Source: Bacteroidota bacterium
GTDB taxonomy: Bacteria > Bacteroidota > Bacteroidia > UBA7662 > JAIXUI01
DNA length: 39,456 nt
Assembly (NCBI GenBank): GCA_027484125.1
Contig: JAIXUI010000123.1
Coordinates: 1 to 39,456 of the forward strand
Reading direction: 5' to 3'
Position numbers and translations under genes: made by a program. The stretch's first letter is position 1, and every line of letters starts with the position of its first letter. Under the pieces are notes generated by a model. That model ran no database searches and had not been told where the DNA came from. It was given only the letters and a program-made list of their open reading frames with translations. Shown here one piece after another: positions 32,173 to 39,456 of this stretch.

Positions 32173-32484
32173 TCATTTCAGTTTGCTTGCCAATCCGTAC
32201 CAACCTCCGCCATTGACGGCTTCAATGCCCGCAATTCGGAGTTGAGATGCGGCACTGGAAGAACGCATACCGGAAGCACAGCAGGTGATAACCGGCTTAC
32301 CGGTTTGTTTCAGGTTACTTATTTGCTGTCTAAGTTGCGGGAGCGGGATGTTTTTAGCTCCATCGATATGGCCTGTGGCGTATTCTTGTGGGCTGCGAAC
32401 GTCGATGATAACGGCTCCGTTGGCTAACATGGTTTTATAATCGACCGTTTGACCGAAAAGAAGGTTCTTGAGTTGTTGTAGCAT
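32173..32484 (-). CDS. Single-domain rhodanese-like protein
   Basis: A 103-residue protein consisting of one rhodanese domain: NGAVIIDVRSPQEYATGHID, GAKNIPLPQL and the active-site loop PVITCCASGMRSSSAASQL. The second cysteine (C-A-S-G-M-R, CX4R) fits the catalytic position for carrying sulfur as a persulfide. The frame is open to a TTG at 32502, but that codon lies inside a TAGGTTTG -7 box, so the ATG at 32484 is the start. It may act in sulfur transfer or cyanide detoxification; nothing nearby narrows this. Confidence 0.88.
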   Translation of the reverse strand: MLQQLKNLLFGQTVDYKTMLANGAVIIDVRSPQEYATGHIDGAKNIPLPQLRQQISNLKQTGKPVITCCASGMRSSSAASQLRIAGIEAVNGGGWYGLASKLK

Positions 32485-32499
32485 GGCTGAAATTTTCAA

Positions 32500-32507
32500 C
32501 AAACCTA
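32500..32507 (-). promoter_or_regulatory. -7 box of the rhodanese gene
   Basis: TAGGTTTG on the minus strand matches TAnnTTTG and leaves 15 nt to the ATG at 32484. It indicates the gene is not solely dependent on the PhoH transcript upstream. Confidence 0.55.
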
Positions 32508-32539
32508 ACTAGGCTAAAAATGGAGTAAAGTAACCTAGG

Positions 32540-33883
32540 TTACAAAAGCTCGTTGGCAAGGTTTGCCAACTCTGATCGTTCGCCTTTTTCTAAGGTTACG
32601 TGTGCGAATAATGGCTGTCCTTTCAAGCGTTCAATCAGGTAGGAGAGTCCGTTGGTTTGAGCGTCGAGGTAAGGGGTATCGATTTGGTGAATATCGCCGG
32701 TGAAGATAATCTTGGTTCCTTCGCCAGCTCTGCTGATGATGGTTTTCACCTCATGTGGCGTTAGGTTCTGTGCTTCATCCACAATAAAACAGATGTTGGC
32801 AAAGCTTCTTCCCCTAATGTAAGCCAAAGGCGTAATCACCAATTTTTCGCTATCCAACAGCTCATTGATTTTTTGGAAATCCTTATCGTTTTCGTGGTAT
32901 TGATTCTGAATAAACTTCAAATTGTCGAACAGCGGTTCCATGTAGGGGCTAATCTTTGTGTTAACATCGCCCGGAAGAAAACCAATGTCTTTATTGGACA
33001 AGGGTACAATAGGTCTTGCGAGAAAGATTTGTTTGAATTCTTTTCTTCGCTCTAGAGCTCCTGCCAGCGCCAGCAATGTTTTGCCGGTTCCTGCTACCCC
33101 TTGGAGGGTAACCAGCTTGATGGAGGGTTGCATGACTGCATCTAAAGCAAAAGACTGCTCCGCATTGCGTGGCCTGATGCCATAGGCTGTGGCTTTATCA
33201 ACCCGTATGAAAGCATCGAGAAAGCTATCATAGCGAGCCAACACGGAATTGCTTCCTTGTTTGAAGATGTAGTAATGATTGGGAATTTTTTCTTTGATTT
33301 TCACCGGTTCAGCCGGTATTCTTCCCACCGCATAAAGCTGATCTATCTGAGTTTTTAGTGCTTTTTCAAAGGCGGTAATGCCTTTGTATAGGCTGTCTAA
33401 ATCCTGAATTCTGCCATGCTTATAGTCTTCAGCAGCTAAGTTCAGGGCTTTTGCTTTGATTCTTAGGTTGATGTCTTTGGTTACCAGGATTACCTGCCGA
33501 TTGGGGTAATCTTCCTGCACACTGAGGGCGGTGTTCAGAATTCTGTGGTCGGCCTTTTTATCCGCAAAAATCTTGGTGGCATCACGCTGCGGTTCATGGT
33601 CCATCATGGCTACTCGCAGCTTTCCACCTTGGCTGCCTATGGGAATCCAGTTGTTCAGCGCCGAGGTGCCGGATAGTTTATCGATAAAGCGAATAAACTC
33701 TCTCGCTTCAAAGTTGAGTGTATCGTTGCCTTTTTTGAAATTGTCCACCTCCTCCAATACCGTGATGGGGATAATTACATCATGTTCATGGAAGTTTTTC
33801 ACTGCCTGATGGTCATGAAGAATCACTGAAGTGTCGAGTACGAAAATCTTGTTAAGGATTTCGGCTTTTTTGGTTTTGGCCAT
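32540..33883 (-). CDS. PIN-PhoH family protein (PhoH2-like)
   Basis: A 447-residue protein joining an N-terminal PIN ribonuclease domain (about 10-150; IFVLDTSVILHDHQA with D17, then PITVLEEVDNFKKG and LVTKDINLRIKA) to a C-terminal PhoH ATPase domain. Walker A is LQGVAGTGKTLLALAGAL near residue 260-268, and the Walker B-like segment is ICFIVDEAQNLTPHEVKTII. In mycobacteria, such PhoH2 proteins unwind and cleave RNA using ATP. The enzyme is cytoplasmic. It starts 12 nt after the hybrid kinase gene and may be co-transcribed with it. A 14-bp palindrome, GTAACCTAGGTTAC, overlaps its stop codon (32530-32543). Confidence 0.93.
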   Translation of the reverse strand: MAKTKKAEILNKIFVLDTSVILHDHQAVKNFHEHDVIIPITVLEEVDNFKKGNDTLNFEAREFIRFIDKLSGTSALNNWIPIGSQGGKLRVAMMDHEPQRDATKIFADKKADHRILNTALSVQEDYPNRQVILVTKDINLRIKAKALNLAAEDYKHGRIQDLDSLYKGITAFEKALKTQIDQLYAVGRIPAEPVKIKEKIPNHYYIFKQGSNSVLARYDSFLDAFIRVDKATAYGIRPRNAEQSFALDAVMQPSIKLVTLQGVAGTGKTLLALAGALERRKEFKQIFLARPIVPLSNKDIGFLPGDVNTKISPYMEPLFDNLKFIQNQYHENDKDFQKINELLDSEKLVITPLAYIRGRSFANICFIVDEAQNLTPHEVKTIISRAGEGTKIIFTGDIHQIDTPYLDAQTNGLSYLIERLKGQPLFAHVTLEKGERSELANLANELL

Positions 33884-33895
33884 TGGGGGTTGGTG

Positions 33896-36358
33896 TTATG
33901 CGGGTCTGGTGTTTTGTACCAGAGCATGATAAAGTTCTTCTAACTTGAAAGGCTTGGTGATAAAGTCATTCATGCCAGTTTCTATAGCAGTTTGCCGGGT
34001 TTCATAGAAGGCATCAGCAGTAAGTGCGATGATGGGCACTTCTTTGTTGATGTTAGGGTTTTCTCCTGAACGAATGGCCAAGGTAGCTTCATAGCCATTC
34101 ATCACCGGCATTTGAAGGTCCATTAAAATTACGTCGTACTGATTGTTTTCCAGCATCATGAGCGCAATCTGGCCATTTTCAGCAACAGCTGGGGTGATTT
34201 CAAGCTTCTTCAGCATTTGCTTAGCTAAAGCCTGATTGATTTTATTATCTTCTACCAACAGGACTTTGAGGTTGCCGGTGAGCGAAAGATTAAATGATTC
34301 GTGGGTGTGTGCTTGGCTGATGTTTTCATCGCTCATCATGAATGGCATAATAAAGGTGAACACCGAGCCTTTGCCCGGCTCAGAGCGAACGAAGATTTTT
34401 CCATTTTGTAGTTCAACAAGCTTTTTAGTGATGGCCAATCCAAGGCCTGTTCCGCCAAATTGACGGTTGTTATCCTCATGGACTTGCCTGAAGGTTTCAA
34501 AAACCGATTGAAGTTTTTCAGCCGGTATACCGATTCCGGTGTCTTCCACTTCGAATTTGATAAATACCTGGTTGTCGATTAAGTCGGTTTTCTGCACCTT
34601 CAAGGTTACACTTCCTTGAAGCGTGAACTTCACCGCATTAGAAAGCAAGTTGATGAGGATTTGATTGAGCCTAACTGAGTCTCCTTTAATTTGCAAGGGC
34701 AGGTTAGGGTCTTTTTCTATGTGAATCTCCAGCTGTTTCTCTTTTGCTCTAACCTGAATCATGTTATGAGCATTGTTCAGGATGTCTTCGAGCTGGAAAG
34801 AATGTTGAGAAAAAGTGAATTTGCCGGATTCAATTTTAGAAAAGTCAAGAATTTCGTTGATGATATCGAGCAGAAAATCGGCTGATTGTTTGATCGACAA
34901 GATGTTGTCTCGATAAGATTTGGGTAAATCTTCACTTAAGAGTAGCTCAGAAAAACCGATGATGGCGTTCATAGGAGTTCTGATTTCATGACTCATGTTA
35001 GAAAGGAAAGATGATTTGGCACGATCTGCATTTTCAGCAGCATTCTTGGCCATGATTAACTCATTCTCGATAAGCTTGCGTTGGCTAACATCAAGGAAAG
35101 TACCGATGATGGACGCTAACTGTCCATATCGATTAAAGATGGGTTTGGCGGTTACCTGAACATCTCTGAGCTGACCGGAGGGCAGTTGGAAGCGTATGTC
35201 GGTTTGTTGAATTTCCTTTAAACGAACAGCCCTGTTCATTAAATGCTCAAAAGCGGTTAAGTCTTCCGGATAAATGAGGGATTTTAGTTTTGCAATGTCA
35301 ATTCGAGCATCCGGGCTCAACCCTAGAATTCGGGTAGTTTCGTCGCTCCAAGAGAGTTTATTATTGAGGTGTTCGTATTCCCAGCTGCCATTATGCGAGA
35401 TGCGCTGGGCTTCCTGAAGGCGCATTTCTGCGCGTTTAAGGCTGTCACGCATGGAGATTAGGGCATAACCAAGGTCATCATCTTCAGAAAGAGGCCGATA
35501 TTCAACATCGAAGTTTCCCGATTCAATGCTTTCAGCAAAGCGGGTTGTTCTTTCCATCGAATCGATGAGCCTGTTCACTGAACGATAGATGTCTGAAATC
35601 TCTGTTTCTTCTTCAATATCCGGCAGCTTGTTAAGTCGGCCATTGGCCAAGTCAAAAATGGAGTCTTTCAGGCCGCGTACAGGTTCTGTGATAAGGCGCG
35701 AGAAGTATTTAACTACAAGAAGTGATGCCCCAATGGCTGCAATTATTACTACCAGCAAGATGAAATCTATTCTGGCTCTGTCTTTAATCACAGCGTTTTG
35801 CTTGACTAAGCGTTGTTCATTTAGTCTCTCCTCGATGGTGTGTATCAATCGGAGTGTGCCATCTGCAATTGGATATATTCGGTTTTCTAGCAGGTCTTCT
35901 GCTTTGAAAAGCTCTTCCGGATTGTCATAAGATTCAAAGTCACTGAGCAGGCCCATGATAATTTTCTGCTCTTCCATCATTTCGATGCTGCCTTGAAAAA
36001 CAAATTCAACGGAATCAACGAGCGTCGGTGTTTCCCAAAGGCGCGTTAAACCCCGTATTCTTTGCTGAAGCTCCGGAAACTCTTTAAGTTGAAGTTGTTT
36101 CAAGGCTTTTTTATCAGCTTCATTTCGGCGCAAATACACCCAATTGGTCCCGTACATCCTTGACTTTAACAACAGCTGCTCCATTTCGCGCATGCTTTTG
36201 ATGGAGGGTTCTAGGACGTTATTCACGTGTTCTGAACTCGCGTCACTTTTGTTCAAGGTGAAGTAAACTACCAGGCTAGTAGCCAGATTGAGCGCAACAA
36301 TAATCGAAAGCGCCAGTGTAATTCGCTTATTGATGCCGAAATACCGCAGGTTGATCAT
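33896..36358 (-). CDS. Hybrid sensor histidine kinase/response regulator (HAMP-PAS-HisKA-HATPase-REC)
   Basis: An 820-residue inner-membrane kinase. TM1 (about 12-35) and TM2 (198-219) enclose a ~160-residue helical periplasmic sensor domain. HAMP follows (219-270), then a second HAMP-like linker, a PAS domain (about 310-430: [20 protein letters not shown]), HisKA with H457 in [20 protein letters not shown], and the ATPase (N-box [30 protein letters not shown]). The C-terminal REC domain has D747 in [18 protein letters not shown] and the conserved K in ITKPF. No output domain is present, so signal must leave through a phosphotransfer partner or another regulator not seen here. Its start overlaps the TonB receptor stop (ATGA), placing it third in a coupled operon with the YfiR-like gene. 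Confidence 0.95.
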   Translation of the reverse strand: MINLRYFGINKRITLALSIIVALNLATSLVVYFTLNKSDASSEHVNNVLEPSIKSMREMEQLLLKSRMYGTNWVYLRRNEADKKALKQLQLKEFPELQQRIRGLTRLWETPTLVDSVEFVFQGSIEMMEEQKIIMGLLSDFESYDNPEELFKAEDLLENRIYPIADGTLRLIHTIEERLNEQRLVKQNAVIKDRARIDFILLVVIIAAIGASLLVVKYFSRLITEPVRGLKDSIFDLANGRLNKLPDIEEETEISDIYRSVNRLIDSMERTTRFAESIESGNFDVEYRPLSEDDDLGYALISMRDSLKRAEMRLQEAQRISHNGSWEYEHLNNKLSWSDETTRILGLSPDARIDIAKLKSLIYPEDLTAFEHLMNRAVRLKEIQQTDIRFQLPSGQLRDVQVTAKPIFNRYGQLASIIGTFLDVSQRKLIENELIMAKNAAENADRAKSSFLSNMSHEIRTPMNAIIGFSELLLSEDLPKSYRDNILSIKQSADFLLDIINEILDFSKIESGKFTFSQHSFQLEDILNNAHNMIQVRAKEKQLEIHIEKDPNLPLQIKGDSVRLNQILINLLSNAVKFTLQGSVTLKVQKTDLIDNQVFIKFEVEDTGIGIPAEKLQSVFETFRQVHEDNNRQFGGTGLGLAITKKLVELQNGKIFVRSEPGKGSVFTFIMPFMMSDENISQAHTHESFNLSLTGNLKVLLVEDNKINQALAKQMLKKLEITPAVAENGQIALMMLENNQYDVILMDLQMPVMNGYEATLAIRSGENPNINKEVPIIALTADAFYETRQTAIETGMNDFITKPFKLEELYHALVQNTRPA

Positions 36359-38304
36359 AGGCGGTCCAAGCTTTTGGTGAAACTGAGAACCAGCTCACGC
36401 CCTAGGCTCCGAAACGGTGAAATATACCCGCTGAAGGCTTGTATGGTAGATAGCCGAGTATTGAATAAATCGTTGACTCCTGCCTGAAGCATCCAACCGG
36501 ATTGGCTCCATTTTTTACTGAACATCAGACCGCTGACCCATTGTGCTTCTATTTTTATCGGTACCAACCCGAGATTTTGGCTGAATCGTTCTGACCAGAA
36601 CTGCTGAGTAAGTTGGATAGACCAACCTGAAATTACCGGTATATTCAGGCGAGCATTGATTCTATGCTTGGAGAATGCAACAAAATTATTGGGGTTATTA
36701 ATCAAGCTGAATAGTTCAATTCGGTTTTCGTGTGGAAGCGTATAAGCATAGTTGAAAGCCCAATTCCATTGCTCGTATTGGCCGTAATAGTCGAGCTCTA
36801 TACCTTTTGATCCTATCCTTGTGTCATTGCGATAGGTGTCGAAACCTCCACTGGTTTGGGTGTAGATTACGGGGTCATACAGGTTGTTTAAATACATGTT
36901 GACACTTACACGGTGATTTTTACTCAAATAGCCGATTTCTGTTTCAAAAGTCTCTAAAAACTCCGGCCTTGTTTCGGGGAAAATCTTAAGGTTATATAAC
37001 GAAGGGGTTCGGTAAGCATTGGAGTAAAGCAGCTTAAGGTGCCATGGCCCGAATATTTTGGTATATCCAAATCGAGGCACAAAGAAAGTTCCGAAGAAAC
37101 TGTTTTCATCGAGTCTTGCTCCAGCGGTGAATGTTCCAATCACGCTTTTGTAAAGAGCTTGACTGAAAACGGATAGATTTTGAAGCATAAAATGAATAGG
37201 ACGATTCGGATCCAAAGGATTTAAATTGATAAAATCCTGGTCATCGTGATACACTTCAGCTCCGGCAGTTAATTCCAAATGCTTAGGAGCTTGATAGCGA
37301 AGAATCGTTCTAAATCCCAACCTGAAATTTCGCACGTTGTCTAAATACTCATTGGCGGAATCCTTCGCCACATTCCATGGGGTGGCATACTTGTAGTTGG
37401 CTTGAGATTTTAGTTCGAGCCTTTCGTTGATGTTCCAAGTGTTACTCAGCAAAAGGCTGTGCATGTTTTGCTGATAAGTAACCTTTCGGTAAGAAGGATG
37501 TTCATATTGATTGCCAAGCCATTTCAGGTCCCATTTTTTCCAGTTGAGGTGAACTCCTGCCATTAAATCGCGGGTTCCCGCGGATTCCGAGAGGTTTTTT
37601 GTGATAGAATCTCTTCCACTTTCACCGGATAAAACAATGTTGCCGGTTCCGTATCTACTCTGCGATGCAGATAAAAAGGCTTTTAATCTAAAGTTGCGGT
37701 ATTGAAAAGCAGATTCTGCGTTCAACCTGCTTCTTGAAATGCCATCGGCATTTATTCTTCCTTGCGCATTGACTTGTATAAGAGGGCTTTTTTCTGCTGA
37801 ACTAGTTGTAATGTTGATGACAGAAAGGGCTGCATTCCCTCCATATGCAACTGAGCCAGGCCCTCGAATTATTTCAATGCGTTCAATGGTGCTTGATGGA
37901 TATCGCCCGGCCAATTGATAGCCACCGTAAGCAGTTTCCTGCATTTCATGGCCGTCAATAATTAACAACACTTTGCCCTCTTGCCCCCACAATCCTCTTA
38001 CGCTGATGCTGAGCGCCATCTCAACATCGTGTGCAATTTCTAGACCTGGTACCCAACGAAGTACATCCACTAAGTCTATGGCTTGAAGTTTTTCAATGTC
38101 TTTTCTAGTGAGTACGGAAACAATGCCCGGTGTTTCTCTCGCTGATTGCTCAGAAAGTGTGGCTATGGTAACTTTTACATCCATAAGTTGCTCAAGCGAC
38201 AGCGAATCAAGGGAATCTGGATTTTCTGTGGCAGGAGATTGAGCCTTAAGTCCAATGCTCAGCAGCAAGGTGCAGATTGTTGTCAGTGGGATTAAGTGCT
38301 TCAT
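36355..38304 (-). CDS. TonB-dependent receptor
   Basis: A 649-residue outer-membrane receptor with a signal peptide ([22 protein letters not shown]). The plug domain (about 35-165) shows [52 protein letters not shown] and [20 protein letters not shown]; the barrel runs to the C-terminus. There is no carboxypeptidase-like N-terminal domain and no SusD partner, so it is of the smaller BtuB/FepA-like type. It overlaps the YfiR-like gene at its start and the hybrid kinase at its end, 4 nt each (ATGA). This suggests that receptor, periplasmic protein and kinase work together, perhaps to sense an outer-membrane or imported signal. The ligand is unknown. Confidence 0.93.
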   Translation of the reverse strand: MKHLIPLTTICTLLLSIGLKAQSPATENPDSLDSLSLEQLMDVKVTIATLSEQSARETPGIVSVLTRKDIEKLQAIDLVDVLRWVPGLEIAHDVEMALSISVRGLWGQEGKVLLIIDGHEMQETAYGGYQLAGRYPSSTIERIEIIRGPGSVAYGGNAALSVINITTSSAEKSPLIQVNAQGRINADGISRSRLNAESAFQYRNFRLKAFLSASQSRYGTGNIVLSGESGRDSITKNLSESAGTRDLMAGVHLNWKKWDLKWLGNQYEHPSYRKVTYQQNMHSLLLSNTWNINERLELKSQANYKYATPWNVAKDSANEYLDNVRNFRLGFRTILRYQAPKHLELTAGAEVYHDDQDFINLNPLDPNRPIHFMLQNLSVFSQALYKSVIGTFTAGARLDENSFFGTFFVPRFGYTKIFGPWHLKLLYSNAYRTPSLYNLKIFPETRPEFLETFETEIGYLSKNHRVSVNMYLNNLYDPVIYTQTSGGFDTYRNDTRIGSKGIELDYYGQYEQWNWAFNYAYTLPHENRIELFSLINNPNNFVAFSKHRINARLNIPVISGWSIQLTQQFWSERFSQNLGLVPIKIEAQWVSGLMFSKKWSQSGWMLQAGVNDLFNTRLSTIQAFSGYISPFRSLGRELVLSFTKSLDRL

Positions 38305-38876
38305 GGGGTGCTGGAGATTATTGCCAAACGCTTTAATTCGCCGGCAATTTGAATGGATTTTCTTTGTAGCCTCGAAGGATTAAGTTCAAAGCGGAGTCGG
38401 TCTTCGCGAATTACAAAATTGATGTCAGCTCCTTGTGCTATGCTGCCGGGGTATTCACTAACAATCACAACAGGTTCGTTGTAAACGGCTTTCGCAAGGC
38501 TTTCAAGTTGGTCATGTTCTTTTTCTGCCAGAAATACCAATTCACATTTTTCGGCCTCAGCAATTTGATTGACACTTCGAACCTCAAGAGGCCTATCCTC
38601 TATTTTTTTTCCTGCGCATGCTTGTGTAAGCTCTGTAAGCATGGGTTTATTTCCCCAAACTCCCAAAATGAAAGGTTCTTTCGCATTTCCTTTGAAAGGT
38701 TGAGGCCAGTTGAGGTATTTAACGAAATGATAAACGAATCGGGCATGAACAGCATAGTTCAAATTTTCTTTGCTTACTCCTGTGCGATACCCACACAGTA
38801 CAAAAAAGAGTAAGAGTAACAGCAAAGAAGCTCCTCGGCTTTTTATGGCCATAACCTGTGAAGCAAACCCAGTCAT
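38301..38876 (-). CDS. YfiR-like (DUF4154) periplasmic protein
   Basis: A 191-residue exported protein. After a hydrophobic signal segment (GASLLLLLLFFVLCGYRTG), the mature part reads AVHARFVYHFVKYLNWPQPF, ILGVWGNKPMLTEL, AEKCELVFLAEKEHDQLESL and IAQGADINFVIREDRLRFELN, followed by SIQIAGELKRLA. This is the YfiR pattern, from the N-terminal 'K..Y...F..Y..WP' to the C-terminal 'INF..E..RLRFEIN'. In Pseudomonas YfiR is a periplasmic repressor of the diguanylate cyclase YfiN. The start is set at the ATG at 38876 because a -7-like box (TACTTTTA, 38886-38893 minus) precedes it; a TTG further upstream and an ATG at 38852 are alternatives. It is first in an operon with a TonB receptor and a hybrid kinase. 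Confidence 0.82.
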   Translation of the reverse strand: MTGFASQVMAIKSRGASLLLLLLFFVLCGYRTGVSKENLNYAVHARFVYHFVKYLNWPQPFKGNAKEPFILGVWGNKPMLTELTQACAGKKIEDRPLEVRSVNQIAEAEKCELVFLAEKEHDQLESLAKAVYNEPVVIVSEYPGSIAQGADINFVIREDRLRFELNPSRLQRKSIQIAGELKRLAIISSTP

Positions 38877-38940
38877 TCTTTCGCCTAAAAGTACGGAAAA
38901 ACAGCGGGAAGGCGTAACTTGACAGCACGATAAATACAAC

Positions 38941-39456
38941 TATGCGCTATTTGATTCTCAACGAAGGGGAGCTAGAGCCTCGAGTTAGCCTGTTGCCGGA
39001 GTCGGCTATTGCCATTTTTGGCCAATCGTTTACCGGTATGGTGGAGCGAGGCGCGGGGCTCCATGCTAGCAGGTCAGATACGGATTATTCGTCCTTAGGT
39101 ATTCAAGTGGTTTCCCGTGAAGAAGGGCTGAAACAGGCTGACCTCGTTTTGGGCATTTTACCTTTGTCGGAATCTGATTTGAATCTTTTGGCTGAAGGTA
39201 CTTCGGTATGGGGGATGTATCAGCCTCAGTGGCATCCGGAACGCTTAACACATTTTGAAAAAAGAAGGCTAAATCTTTACAGTTTAGATTGTATTCCAAG
39301 AATTTCCAGGGCTCAGTCTATGGATGTTTTGAGTTCTATGGCTACCGCTTCCGGTTATCAAGCTGTCTTGGAGGCTGCTGCTGCCTTGCCTCGCTTTTTT
39401 CCGATGCTGATGACTGCCGCCGGCACCATCGCTCCTGCTAAAGTACTAGTTATCGG
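38941..39456 (+). CDS. pntA: NAD(P) transhydrogenase alpha subunit, 5' part (runs off the window)
   Basis: The frame opens with MRYLILNEGELEPRVSLLPE and stays open for 172 codons to the window edge. IPRISRAQSMDVLSSMATAS and then RFFPMLMTAAGTIAPAKVLV are diagnostic of the NAD(H)-binding domain I of transhydrogenase PntA, which is close to alanine dehydrogenase; in PntA the next residues form the Rossmann GAGVAG motif, lost here. VERGAGLHASRSDTDY is the N-terminal family motif. PntA with PntB uses the proton gradient to reduce NADP+ with NADH. The gene is divergent from yfiR, with about 64 nt between start codons. Confidence 0.9.

Noticed and set aside
1-39456. CRISPR array, insertion sequence, prophage, tRNA or rRNA genes
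   Set aside because: No regularly spaced direct repeats, transposase or integrase motifs, or tRNA/rRNA signatures were seen while reading the window.

Overview
The window looks like a chromosomal segment of a Bacteroidota bacterium. Three lines of evidence point there: sigma-ABfr-type -7 boxes (TAnnTTTG) sit in front of many genes while strong Shine-Dalgarno sequences are scarce; a type IX secretion protein of the PorQ family is present; and other genes are typical of the phylum (GH92 mannosidase, TPR/membrane/AraC regulators, DUF6427-like membrane protein). Base composition is moderate, with an AT-richer patch at about 19-22.2 kb. No rRNA, tRNA, CRISPR array, insertion sequence or phage module is visible, so this is mainly core chromosome with a few accessory-looking loci.

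Layout. 1-3.4 kb: a DUF2255-like gene interrupted in a run of eight Gs, a secreted GH92 glycosidase and, convergent to it, a secreted alpha/beta hydrolase. 3.4-6.4 kb (minus strand): DUF6427-like membrane protein, purQ, a small cytochrome b5-like protein and murB, closely packed, ending in a hairpin that overlaps the hydrolase gene. 6.7-8.9 kb: a good promoter, a candidate 31-aa ORF, an M16 protease and a membrane-anchored TerB/J-domain protein. 9.0-14.2 kb: a GNAT gene divergent from fbaB, then accD, rpsO and pnp, with clear intrinsic terminators after fbaB, rpsO and pnp. 14.3-18.4 kb: a secreted esterase and two envelope proteins, one with a TolA-like charged linker before a predicted beta-barrel.

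18.6-23.2 kb (minus): asd followed by two tandem paralogous membrane regulators with TPR, TM and AraC-type HTH regions. 23.2-28.2 kb: a secreted lamin-tail-domain protein, convergent with a translationally coupled O-antigen-ligase/porQ pair. 28.3-32.0 kb: ribBA, a GT4 glycosyltransferase and an SUT/GPH-like sugar transporter, then a strong terminator. 32.2-38.9 kb (minus): a YfiR-like periplasmic protein, a TonB-dependent receptor and a hybrid histidine kinase joined by ATGA start/stop overlaps, then a PIN-PhoH protein and a rhodanese with its own promoter. At the right edge the 5' end of pntA (transhydrogenase alpha subunit) starts divergently and runs off the window.

The most interesting candidate systems are the YfiR/TonB-receptor/hybrid-kinase operon, which looks like a cross-envelope signalling module in which a kinase replaces the diguanylate cyclase usually paired with YfiR; the coupling of porQ to an O-antigen ligase carrying an extra periplasmic domain; and the TolA-like-linker barrel protein with its downstream partner. 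Functions were assigned by reading motifs, without database searches.
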